From the NCBI GenBank assembly GCA_907165065.1, contig OU015543.1, forward strand, positions 7,567,501 through 7,631,500: DNA of 64,000 nt, read 5' to 3'. Positions within the stretch are counted from its first letter, which is position 1. Every line of letters starts with the position of its first letter. The DNA comes from Caprimulgus europaeus. Its lineage: Eukaryota; Chordata; Aves; Caprimulgiformes; Caprimulgidae. The translations under genes and the position numbers were made by a program. Of the stretch, positions 16,851-27,630 are shown in pieces. Under the pieces are notes generated by a model. That model saw only the letters and a list, made by a program, of their open reading frames with translations. It did not search any database and was not told the origin of the DNA.

Positions 16851-19800
16851 CATGCAGCTCCAGCAAAGTCAAAATGGAAACTTGCACTTGGAAGAGCAAT
16901 ATCATGTCCTGGGAAGCTCCAAAGCATCATCCAGTTGGTGAAGGGCATCCAAAAAGACCAAAGGGAAGGGTCTGCTGGTCCCCGCAGCATCGACAGGCCA
17001 AATGGACATCAGGGGAAAGGTACCTACAGCTTGACACACACAGGGATGCTTTACTAGCACTGGGGAATGCAGAGGTCTTCTCAGGGTTGGCAGACCTTCC
17101 AGCTGGTTACAGCCACTCTTCAGGAGTAACTTTAGATTTTAAAGTGCTCTGGAATAGATAATGATGGTCAGGAACTTGGTTTTGTTGAGATGAGTTTGTC
17201 TGAATGAATCTGGGGAGGGGGATTTTGGTGGAAACTGGAGGTGGTATCTGGGGTTTATTTCCTAAGTTATTCCCATGAGACAATGCTGTGAGTTGTGGGT
17301 CTTGGAGAGCCGCTTCTCTCTCATGACAGCTTTTGGCAGCAGAGGGACAGGGAGCATGAGCAGTTGTCCAGCAATTGCAAACAGAGAAAGTCAATAAGAA
17401 TAATCCAGATCTAGGTTGTTGCTTAGCACCAGAACCTCTGTATAAATGGTGTGTGAGTGAGGAAACCTGTCTGCTTCTTGGCATACCCCCATCATACCAG
17501 TGTGTGCTACTGGGCTGCCCAGGCTGGGAAGGTTTTGCCAGTGGGGAACATATTTCCAGCAAGGTAATGGGGAACAGTGAAAAAACAAGCAGAAGCTGTC
17601 ACCAAGGCACTGGTGTGATGCCTTGTACACAGCCCAGTGACAAGTACTGAATACACAGAAACTGGGTACAAAGTGCCATGTTTGAACATTGGCTTGAGAT
17701 TATGCTTTCTTACTCTCAGGCTGGACTAGAACATGCCTGGTTTGTCAGGCAGTTGCCCAGTGGGCAGAAAGATCAGGCAGCATGGACCTGATGAGTTCCA
17801 CAGCCTGGTCCTACAGCACATGAGCAAGAAGGACCCACTCATTGAGCATCAGCCCCTGCGTTGCATGGAGGGGCTGGCAGTGACATGGCAACATCCATGT
17901 CAGCCAACAGCTGCTGCAGAGGGCTTGGTTTTGGCCTCACCTGTGAGCAGCAAAACCACAGCTTAACAGATGAGGAAATGTCTGTGTGTCAGGAGAGCAC
18001 CACTGGAAGAAGAGTGTCCTGCCTCCTTCCCTGCATCCCAAGAGGATGTTCCTCCAATCAGCATGCAGGCAAGGCTGGTGGGGCCAATTAGCCTAATTTA
18101 GTTAATGAGCAGCCCCACAGTGCTCAGAACTGTACAGTAAATGACAAAAAGATGATGCCAGTAGGAGGATATCCCAGCCAGGAGCTAAGCATGCACCAAT
18201 GTAAAAAGAGCAAATCCTCGCCCCAAGGAGCTGATGGTTTTATGACAGTACACGAGACAAAGAGAAGGCAGAGATGGGGCAGATGTTCCCCACTGACAGG
18301 AGGGGGAATATCAGAGCTGAGACCATACTCACCTTTCTTCAGTTTTGGCATCTCAGCCAGGCCGGTGCCCTCTGGCATTTACCTCCCAGTACATAATGCA
18401 GAAAGATTTCCATCTGCAAGTCACTTGAGAGAGATTTCCTTGCCTAGTTTTTTTATAAAGTCCCTCACAACCAGTGCAAAACTTTTCTTATTATTATTTA
18501 CTGACTTTTCTTTATTTGTTGTCTTGTTGGCAGTGACCACAAGAGGTAGCCAGGAAGTTTTCTTGACTCTCCCAGGACTGTGGAAGCTGCAATGTGAGTC
18601 ACAGTGTTATACAGCTCTACACTTACCAGGATGCCCAGAGCAGGATTTCAGCTTTACCCTCCACCACCAGATCTCACGGTGCTTTTCCACCCATGCACCC
18701 ATGGGAATTTCCTTTAAGAATTTCCTTGATGTGCCTCCAGATAAAAGCCTGTAACAAGCACTAGTTGGATAGTGTAGCTATATATGAGGAAGGGCAGCAG
18801 TAACCAACACCCTCCTTTATTTACTCTGGGGTTTTCAATTGCTATTGCTCAGCATGTTCAATCCAGACTGCAAAGCTTGGCTGAGGGCTTTGTCACCATT
18901 CAATGCCCATCCCTTATTGGGTGCACGCCTGGGTGCATCGCTTTGGGCCAACACCCAGGGAGCTGGTGGCATTGCCCAGGGAACCAGGAAATGGGTACAA
19001 GATCCCTCTCTCCACTTGTCCCTCCTGCCTCTCAGGCCGGTGGGGCAGACCACCCCTGAAAGGTACTTGTTGGAGGGTAAAGTCTCTGCCAGCACCTGAC
19101 ACTGGATGACCCAGTGCACATTACCAGCATACAACTGGGGGGGAAGCTTTGGGATGATGAGGGGTGGAGGGTGATGCTCACAGCCAAGAAAGTGCTGTGA
19201 GCCCTGTGCCCAGAGCTCCTGGCATGCACCGATCAGGCCGTATACAGCTCCATGGAGAAGAAGAGGCCTGCAGTGCACCCAGCCACACACCAGCCCCAGC
19301 ACTGCACTTCCAGGGTGCTGCAGATCCCAGGATCCTGCATTCTCCCTGGGTTACTCCTGCTTGCGCATTTTCCCTGCCCCGTGCTCTCTGATATTGACCC
19401 AACTCACATGGCCCCAGGCAGGGCAAGCACCGTTCCCCAGCAGGATACACAGGGAGCACGAATGAAACAAACACATCTCCATATTTGTGTGCGCTTGGTG
19501 CCTCCAGCACCCTTCACCTCCAGACAGCTAGCATGAAGGGCACAGGCAGGACATGATGGCTTCAGTCCCTATAGTGCATGGACAGAAGTAATTAGCCAGG
19601 CCCAGCTACCAGAGGGAAAAACTCCCACTCGTGATGTGTGCCCATGGCAGGGTACCAGGGGATTTCTCTTGCCTCCCTGTCCCACCTCCTCCCATGGTGG
19701 GCATCCATGAGCCTGTGCACCACAGTACCTCCAGAGCACCAGCTATCATGGTCTCCAATGTCCCTTTCCATCCCAAGGACACAGGTCCTTCTTTCGTCTG

Positions 19801-19881
19801 CCGTCCCCAAACCACACTGGCTGGAGCAGAGTCCATCCCTGCCAGAGCCAGCCTCACAAATGGCAGGATAAGCACAAGTGA
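16851..19881. other. TMEM238L 3' flank and intergenic DNA
   Basis: No recognisable gene or transposon. No clear polyadenylation signal for TMEM238L was found nearby. A short TAAT/ATTA-rich patch at 18083-18110 is noted as a candidate regulatory site. Confidence 0.4.
18083..18110. promoter_or_regulatory. Candidate homeodomain-type motif cluster
   Basis: Within 28 bases there are AATTAG, CTAATT and GTTAATG motifs, each with a TAAT/ATTA core of the type bound by homeodomain proteins. Only the motif density supports this; no conservation data are available. Confidence 0.25.
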
Positions 19882-20496
19882 AGCATCTGTGTCCTGGGGT
19901 GCATCCAGCACTGCACTGTGAGCCAGGCGAGGGAGGGGACCGTCCCACTCTGCTCTGCACTGGGGTGGCCTCACCTCCAGTACTGGGGGCAGTTTGGGCA
20001 CCACAGGATAAAAAGGATCTAAAGCTCCTGAAGAGTGTCCAGAGGAGGGACACAACAATGGTGAAGGATTTAGAAGGGAAGCTGTATGAGGGGAGGCTGA
20101 AGTCACTTGGTTTGTTCAGCCTGGGGAAGAGGAGACTGAGAGGAGATCTCATCGTGGTCTAGAAATTCCTCCCAAGGGGAAGAGGAGGGGCAAGTGTTGA
20201 TCTCTTCTCTCTGGCCACCAATGCCAGGAGCAGAGGAAATGGCAGGAAGATGTGGCAGGGGAGGGTGAGGTTGGCCATGAGGAAAAGGTTCTTGAGGCAG
20301 AGGGTGGTGGAGCACTGGAACAGGGCCCCCAGGGAGGTGCTCATGGCACCAAGCCTGACAAAATTCCAGAAGCATTTGGCCAAGGCCCTCAGACACATGA
20401 ACAGAATCTTGGGATTGTCCTGTGCAGGGACAGGAGTTGGACTCCATGGTCCTTGTGAGTCCCTTTCAGCTCACAATATTCGATGATTCTATGATC
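19882..20496 (+). mobile_element. CR1 LINE 3' fragment with intact tail
   Basis: Starts with the GTCCTGGGGTGCATCC block and continues through [14 protein letters not shown], [21 protein letters not shown] and VVEHWNRAPREVLMAP-like stretches. It ends in the repeated GATGATTCTATGATC octamer tail typical of CR1. Frames are broken. It is more diverged and of a different subfamily than the copy at 3324. Confidence 0.93.
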
Positions 20497-21684
20497 TGAG
20501 TCCCTGTCCCTTGAAGGCTCAGCCCTGTGCAGCACTGGGAGAGCTGACCCAAGCCCAGCGTATTATTGACCCAAGAAATTATCTTTCACAGTGGGGTTTT
20601 TGTGGTTTTGTATTTGGTCCGTTTGCTCCAGACTGCTGACTCTCAATACAAATTTCAGGCAGGGGAAGAGGAGACCAAAAGACTGCACAAACCCTTATGC
20701 AGTAATCCCCGCCTCTTGCTGCACAGCTGCATCCACCCTCCAGACCATGAGCTCTGGAGGGACTAGGACATCTTGCAGGCAGTCCCTACCATAGCCATGG
20801 CAGTCCTGTTTCCAGCTGGTCCCAGCACAGGAAGTGGGTTCTGAACTGGGATTTAACTCTTACCAGCCCTAACCGCTGCAGCTACCCAGCCTTGGAGGTG
20901 TCCAGGGCTGATGGATGGGGTGGGATGCAGAAGGCTCAGCAGTTCCTCCACCCTCCGCACACTGGGCCAGCACTGACATCACCTTCAGACCATTTCCTCC
21001 AGGGCCAAGAACTTCTTGCTACTTGCAGGCTCATTTTTCTGTCCCCACCCAGTGCTACTGCAGTTCAGTTGCTGGCATCAGTCACGCTCAGGGCGTGCAG
21101 CTCCTGTAGACCTGGTGCAGCCAAAGGATTCTGATACTCACCCCATTCTCCTGCTCCTCCAGTGAAGCAATGCCCATTTGAGCAGCGGGGACATGACCAG
21201 TCCGGCACCAGTTAGGGGAATGATCCTGGAGTGAAAAGCAATCCCATGTAGGGAATCCTGGAGAGACGGGTTCTAGGGTCCACTACAGCACAAGCTCCCC
21301 TGCTCATTCCCCTGCTCTCTCTGGGTGGCAGGAGGGACCTGTTCAACATGTGCCCAAGGTGAAGAGCCACATCACTCTGCTTTGCAATGTCACTGATGCT
21401 TCTGTAGGCAGCTGGGAGCATGCATGCCTAACTGCTGCATTCAGAGGCACCAGCGGCTGGAGGCTGGTCTCTGAATGTGTCTTCTGCCTGGCTGAGACAA
21501 ACTGAGGTCTGGTTTTGCCAGGGAGCTCAGTCATGAGGGGGTCAAGTACTTTGGCTGGGATGAAATGAAGCTACTGCTGGATCTGAGCTGTAGACCCCCA
21601 GAAATGACAAACAGTCCCTGAGAAGAGTTCAGGCCTTTTGCACCCCTCCTTGCTCTCCTGGTGCACTGGGAGTTGGAGGCAACT
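20497..21684. other. Intergenic DNA, no gene recognised
   Basis: No coding exon, RNA gene or repeat recognised between the CR1 fragment and the solo LTR. Confidence 0.45.
21680..21684. repeat. 5' target-site duplication (CAACT) of the solo LTR
   Basis: CAACT directly precedes the LTR's TG and recurs directly after its terminal CA at 22137-22141. Five bases is the usual length for ERVL-class insertions. Confidence 0.8.
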
Positions 21685-22136
21685 TGTCCTGGGTTTGGTT
21701 AGGATAGAGTTAATTGTTCTCAGGGAACTGGCAGGGGGGTGGCAGGGGCCGCTGGCCTGGGCAGCCAGGGCAGGTATTCCATACCATGTGATGAATGATG
21801 GTATTCCATACCATGTGACTGCATTCCATACCACATGGTGGTATTCCATATCATGTGATGTCATGCTCAGTATTTAAACAGGGAAGTTCCGGGAAGAGGG
21901 GGCTGCTGGGTACTGTGGTTCACGAGCCGGTTGGGTGGTGAGCCGTTTCATTCCACTTGTTATTTCATTCATTAGCACTGTTGGTTTTGTTGTTTGGTGT
22001 TGTTTCTCCCTCACTATCCCAGTAAACTGCTCGTGTCCCAAACCCTGAGCCCTATTAGTTTATATTTTCTCCTCCCCGTACCACCAGAGGGTGCGGGGTG
22101 GGGCAGGCAGTGACCCTTCCTGGTTAAACCACGTCA
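21685..22136 (+). mobile_element. Solo LTR of an ERVL-type endogenous retrovirus
   Basis: A 452-bp unit beginning TGTCCTGGGTTTGG and ending ACCACGTCA, so it has TG...CA termini. It is flanked by a perfect 5-bp duplication (CAACT at 21680-21684 and 22137-22141). The start with GGATAGAGTTAATT, the ATTCCATA..ATGTGATGTCATGCTCAG block, a TATTTAA TATA-like box (21871-21877), and an AGTAAACTG near 22021 as the likely polyadenylation region match avian ERVL LTRs. U3 holds four copies of a 20-27 bp unit (21774-21860). No internal retroviral genes are present, so it arose by recombination between two LTRs. Intact ends and a perfect duplication suggest a fairly young insertion. Confidence 0.9.
21774..21860 (+). 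repeat. Four-copy tandem repeat in LTR U3
   Basis: Units with the core RYATTCCATAYCAYRTG begin at 21774, 21801, 21821 and 21841 (spacings 27, 20, 20). They lie just upstream of the TATA-like box, the position of the LTR enhancer. Copies 1, 2 and 4 keep an ATGTGA step. Confidence 0.8.
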
Positions 22137-22141
22137 CAACT
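22137..22141. repeat. 3' target-site duplication (CAACT) of the solo LTR
   Basis: Second CAACT copy, directly after the terminal CA of the LTR. Confidence 0.8.
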
Positions 22142-22317
22142 AAAAATATCCCAATCTCAGTGATGCAGCAGGACTCACTAATGGAACAGAGAAAACTCTG
22201 TCTGGAGGTGTGCAGCAAAAAGATGATGCAGTGGGCATGAAATACACAGAAGGAAATTCCAGTAGGTTGTAAGGTTTTTAAAAACAAAACAAACACAATG
22301 AGGGTGGTCACAGGCTG

Positions 22318-22480
22318 GGACAGGACTGTAGGGAGCTGGGGCTGGAATCTTCATCCTTGGAGCATTTCCAGACTTGACTGAACAAGGTCCTGAGCAAACT
22401 CATCCAACTATGAGGTTGATCCTGCTTTTAGCAGAGGTTGGACCAGAGACTTTCGTAGACCCCTTCTGGCCCTACCAGGC
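22318..22480 (+). mobile_element. Old CR1 3' fragment
   Basis: Reads as the CR1 3' untranslated region: GGAGCATTTCCAGACTTGACTG, then CTGAGCAAACTCATCC, then GAGGTTGGACCAGAGACTTTCG and CCTTCTGGCCCTACC. Diverged and lacking the octamer tail. Confidence 0.75.
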
Positions 22481-24359
22481 GTCCACAGAGGCAACCCCAC
22501 CTCCCAGGTGTCAAGGTGATTTAAGCTTAACACTTTTCAAAGCCACATAAATGCAGAAATTTCTGCAGCCCACCAGCCATACCAGAGAGCTCACTCCCAG
22601 TCTCACAAGTCCTCCAGTGTCCTGAGTGGTAGACCCAGTACAGTGTCCAGTTGGTGTAAGATGTTCTCAGCACAAGGAATGGTTTGGAAGAGGCTGAGGA
22701 CACAGGGAACAATGCAGAGCATCCTGGACTGGCTGTGTCATGCAGCAATCAGAATAGGAAGGTGTTTCAGTAGTTCTTCCACCATCTGTTTCTCCTCACT
22801 CCTAGTAACACAGCTGTTTGCTGTCCCTTCTCCCCATAGCATGGATGGAGACCTCATCCGTGTCCTCTCAAAGCCTTCCTCCAAGATATTGGAACTCCAT
22901 AGACTTCAAGAACTGTTGGGATGAGAGAGACCACACCATGCCCCATGCAGGGTCTCTGACAAAGACTGATCTATTGAAGAGCTTCCAGATCAGACTCATG
23001 GCTTCAGTTGAGTCCCTATGGACCTTTTCTCAGATTCAGGGCAAAAGGGAACATGAATGTACACATTTTTCCTTATCTCCAGGTACCTTCACACCCTCAC
23101 TGGGAGCCAGAGACAGTGCATGGCTGGTCTGAGCACAGACATCTTCTCCTCTCTCAGGTAGAAGCAGAACCTTGTCCCTGAGCTGCCTGTTATGACAACA
23201 CACCCAGCAGCTGGAATGCATGCCATGGAGCTATTTGCAGTTGTACATCCAGGAGAAAAGCATGATCCTGCTTGTTTTTCTGCCCAGTTGCCATCAACAA
23301 ACTGGGTTCCTCAAAGCCTGTCTGAGCCCTGTCTGGGCTCCAAATGGATGAGCTCAGGAGTGTGAGCCACAAGCTAATCTCTGCTCCTTTTAAAGTTACT
23401 GGAGAGTCCTGCAGTCATTAGCAAAAGAGGTGAGAGCAAATGTCACCAGCAGCCAGGGGCTTTGCTGTAGCTGCTGGGTGAGAAGCTGAAGATCATCTCC
23501 TTGATGACACACAGGCCTTGCGCAGCACCGGCATCTCTGTGCATCCTGCTGCATCCCAGGGGCTGGCTGCTGCTCCAGAGCCTGGCTAAGAGGAAACCAA
23601 CTGCCGAAGCATCAATGTCAGATGGGTGGCTCTGCCATCCAGCCGAGCCTAATGGCTAGTGCTTTTCCTGAGTGACCACCAAGCCAATGTGTGACTGGCA
23701 TTACCAATGCTCAGCAGTGCTTCATGGCTGCTCTGCATCCACTCTCAATGCAACCCTTGGGACCAAACCCTTCCACCAGGGCAGGGACCAGGGCTGGCCA
23801 GAGACCAGATCTCACTCCAGCAGATGCATCCATCAGCTCTCCCCAGGGATGCGCTCCCACATGTCCCTGGAGATCCCTGGTATCGCAGCAGCCACCTGTA
23901 ATCCTGGATTGTATCAGTGCCTTGCAGCTCTGATCCCCAAGGCTTCTGACCAGGCAGAATGGGTTTTCTAGGAAGCTACACATCTTAAATAAAGTCACCT
24001 TAGGCTTTCCTATCACATACAAATGTTTCTCAGCATGCAGCTTCTCATTGAGCTTCTGACTTTCCTACATTCAGGCACCCCATGCTGGATACCAACATTG
24101 CTCAACTTCACCTCTGCTGCAGACAGGACCTGTAAGTGCTCCTGTATGCATGTGCCAGGATCTAACCATGCACAAGGAGTCAGGTGACCAGCACCAGCCC
24201 TGCAGTGCCCCTGGGCACACCCCACCTCAGCATCACTGACCCCCACCTGCATACAGGACCGGGAGCTGCAGGCACAGGTCTGCTGCCCATGACCATGGGG
24301 AGCACTGGTCATCAACCAGCAGAGAAGTCACACTTGAGACAAGGAGAGTGGTTTTCCCG
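22481..24359. other. Intergenic DNA, no gene recognised
   Basis: No recognisable gene, RNA or transposon in this interval. Open frames are short and overlap on both strands. Confidence 0.4.
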
Positions 24360-24594
24360 GATCAATTTAGATTAGATATTAGGAAGAAATTCTTTGCTGT
24401 GAGGGTGGTGAGACCCTGGCCCAGGTTGCCCAGAGCAGCTGTGGCTGCTACTCCCTGGAAGTGTTCAAGGCCAGGTTGGATGAGGCTTTGAGCAACCTGG
24501 TCTAGTGGAAGGTGTCCCTGCTGATGGCAGGGGGTTTGGAACTGGATGATCTTTAAGGTCCCTTCCACCCCAAACCAGTCTGGGATTCTATGAA
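24360..24594 (+). mobile_element. CR1 LINE 3' fragment with tail
   Basis: Begins near GATCAATTTAGATTAGATATT, continues AGGAAGAAATTCTTTGCTGT, GCCCAGAGCAGCTGTGGCTG, GGCCAGGTTGGATGAGGC, GATGATCTTTAAGGTCCCTT, and ends TGGGATTCTATGAA. This is canonical avian CR1 3' sequence. The 40476-40640 fragment is the same subfamily in the opposite orientation. Confidence 0.95.
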
Positions 24595-25552
24595 TTTGTT
24601 GTTGCAAAATGGGACATCATTTAAAGCAAAACATGTTGAAAAGAAGCTCTTCTTAGAAAATACATTTGCAGGTCTTTGCCAGCAGTTGCTGGAAATAAAG
24701 TGGACACCTTTCATGGTATTCTAGGTTTTTTTTTTCATGGTAGATTGCTGAGTTTTTGACCAAAAGGATCTGTAAGAAGGACACAGGGAAGTGTAAAAAC
24801 TCCCTGGATAGCTGAACAGGATATGTCCCGGTGTGCTGCTGTCAAGCAATGGGGAGCATGGGGATGGCTGCATGCTCCTCTGTGTCACAGCTCTGCTATG
24901 ACGTGAGCAGCCATCATGGGAGAATAAATCAGACAAAGGGACTGGCTCCAGCCTGGCTTCTGTCCCTACAGTTCCTCAGCTGAGGGCTTGAAGATCTTGT
25001 CCCAGTTAGCTACCTCCACTGTGGACGTTGATCTCACAGTGAGGACATCAGCTAAACCCCCCATGCACCTCCAGTCACATTGTAGGCTTGGAAAACCCCA
25101 CTCTTCTGCAAAGTTCAAGAAGAGTTCAGCCCAGGACCATGGCCCATGTGCTGGCACAAGTGGACAATGTCAAAAGGTGTCTGCTGTGTGCTGGAGATGG
25201 AGCCAAAAGGATCTTGGCTGGAGACACCCAGGCACAGGGACAGACAGCTGGGTTGGTGTCACCTCTTGTCCATGTCCCACACCAGCCATGTTGGACAAAC
25301 CAGGCCAGCCCCTCTCCAGCCTCTGACTGTCCATGGCTCTCCAGGAGCCCTAGTTGGGTGCAGGGAAGGGGAGGGAGCTCGGTGAAGCCTCCTTCTCAAT
25401 TATTCATGGTGAGATCTCAGCTGATGGAGCTGGGGCTTTCAGAGGCTGGTTCCTAATAGAGCCTGCTGATGTGTCTGGCCAGTAAGCACTCCTGGGCCCT
25501 TTGCAATTCCCACTTCTCCCATCTCCGTTCCATAAAGATGCCACCTTTTCCT

Positions 25553-25578
25553 GCTAATGATGCATTAGGCAGCCATTA
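25553..25578. promoter_or_regulatory. Candidate palindromic homeodomain-type site
   Basis: CTAATG (25554-25559) and CATTAG (25563-25568) form an inverted repeat with a 3-base spacer, giving two opposed TAAT cores. A further CATTAC follows nearby. This arrangement resembles dimeric homeodomain sites. No conservation data. Confidence 0.3.
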
Positions 25579-27508
25579 CCCAGGGTTCATAGCCCTGCTG
25601 CCATCATGCAAAGATCTTGCACTGTTAGTGTGGGAAGGGTGGTGTGTGCTCTCCAGCCAGGAAATCGCACATACTGAGATCTACCAGGAGTCTTTTCCGT
25701 GCTGGAGGCTGACAGAGGGATGATAACACATCAGCTTGCACAGGTAGGGAAGAAGTACCGGTGAGAAAACAGGCACAGCTAGAGCGTAGCATGACCTGCA
25801 GCCATCCCACTCCAGGTCTTTTAGGCAGAGGAAGGGAAGGGGATGACAGAGGACACTTGGGGCCCCATCAGCTGGCATCCCAGGTGCTGCAGACCAGTTA
25901 CCATGATGTGCCGATTGCCTGCAGGACATCTCCACCTGCAGAGTCAAATGATGCCATGGATGACAGGTAGAGGCAGTGGTGGAAGATGATTCAGGAACGA
26001 CAAAGTTAATAGTTGGATGTTGTGTAGGAGAGCACATTAAATGCTGCATCAGGAATGCTTCCCAGCCTCTGGGCTGCTCTGGCTCCGTCCTTTTGCAACA
26101 CTGGCCAGGGTTTCCTGGGACTTTCACCCACTCCTGTCCATGTTTCCATCTCACACCAGCTGGGCAGGGCTGCCATGCCTCAGTCCTCCCTCAACAGGCT
26201 CCCAAAACCTGTAGCAGGTGATATGAGCTTGCTCTGGATAGCCATGTTTATAAAACCATAGCACTGGCAGAGACATCCAAATCCCTTTTCCAGCCATCTG
26301 GCACCCAGAGAAGGTGCCCAAGCCAACCTGCCCAGCTGAGCAGAAGCAATGCCTGGAAAAACACACCTGCAGCATGTGATACCCAAGAACAGGGAGGTTG
26401 GGCACTGGTTTGGGATCATGTAACCTGGTGGATCTCATTACCCTGGGACCTGCCAGCGGGTGAGTGGGAAACATTGCTTCTGGGGACACCCTGAGATGTC
26501 CTGAGCATGGACAGGGCCATGCATCCATGGCATGAGATCGTGCCTGCTGCATGTGGTGCTTACTGAGGGCTGGAGTCAGTAATGCAACTGGTGCGGGAGG
26601 AGACAGGCAGTTATCCCAAGAGCGGTGACCTGCCTGCCTGTCGGTCAGGTTAGGGGCCGTATGTGTGTGGTCATCTATCCCATGGCCAAACTGCAGGTCT
26701 TCTGGGAAGAGATATGGCCTGGAGACTTCTCCTACCCCAGCAAAGGGGAAAACACCTATCACACCCCAGGGCCTGGGGTCCTCTGGACTCGGGTGTGGAC
26801 TGGGCTGTTCTCACTGAGAATGGCCAGGGTGGAGGAGAGCTCCAGTTCCACCATGGTGGAGGACATGAAAGCGCAGGAAGTACAGAATTCAGAGGGATAG
26901 GACACCCCCAAACTGATCCATGCAGAAGGAGGTAGTGGAGAGGGGACTTTCATTTACTTTAAAAACACTCCACAAACACAATCCACAATATGGCTGTGTG
27001 GCCAGCAGGAGACCAGTTCACCAGCTCCATTCGTGGGCACAACTGGTGTTGCAGTCCCAAGACCACGCCAGTACAGTGGAAGAGGCCTGGTCACTCGCTT
27101 CAGCTCAAGCATCTCTTTGGATAGGGCTCCCTGAGGCACACACATTCATTGGCAGCTGCTTGAAATGAAATCCATGGGCATGAAAACGTACATGGAAACA
27201 TGCACACCAACAGTCATACACATCCTCTCCATGCACACAGCCAGCTGCTTGCTGGGTGTGAGGACACATGGACACACATGCAAATACACACCCACTACCC
27301 CTGCATACAAACACCCACCCCTAGCCCAGGCTGAGCTTTATTTCTTACCATGTGCTTGCAGAACAGTCCTAAACCAACACCTTGTCCCATCACTGAGAGC
27401 CCTTTATCCTCATCACTGGGTCCTACAAAGTCCCTGTCCACCAAGGACAGGTCCTCTCCTCCAGAGTTGCCTGGAGGATGTGTCTCTGCCCCTTTAGCTC
27501 TGACAATA

Positions 27509-27630
27509 CCATTAGTTGACCCTTGATTTTGTGCATAGGCATGCTGGCCTTTCTTATCTGCAGGAGAAAGCCATTAGTCTCTTCCCCACATAATAATTGC
27601 CCTAATGGGCAATTATTATGCCCATTAGCC
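27509..27630. promoter_or_regulatory. CATTAG motif cluster with overlapping hairpins
   Basis: The six-mer CATTAG or its complement CTAATG occurs at 27510, 27572, 27602 and 27623, four times in about 120 bases. Around the third copy is a perfect 14-bp inverted repeat with a 4-base loop (27589-27602 with 27607-27620). An overlapping 8-bp inverted repeat (27603-27610 with 27620-27627) cannot form at the same time. The TAAT cores suggest a homeodomain-bound element. Enhancer function is inference. Confidence 0.35.
27589..27620. repeat. Perfect 14-bp inverted repeat, 4-base loop
   Basis: CATAATAATTGCCC at 27589-27602 is the exact reverse complement of 27607-27620, with TAAT between. It could extrude as a cruciform or fold if transcribed. 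Confidence 0.85.

Noticed and set aside
26151..26762. 203-codon open frame on the minus strand
   Set aside because: No domain, overlaps other open frames, no splice or promoter context.
27165..27335. CA-rich stretch as a possible microsatellite
   Set aside because: Units are too irregular to call a defined repeat.
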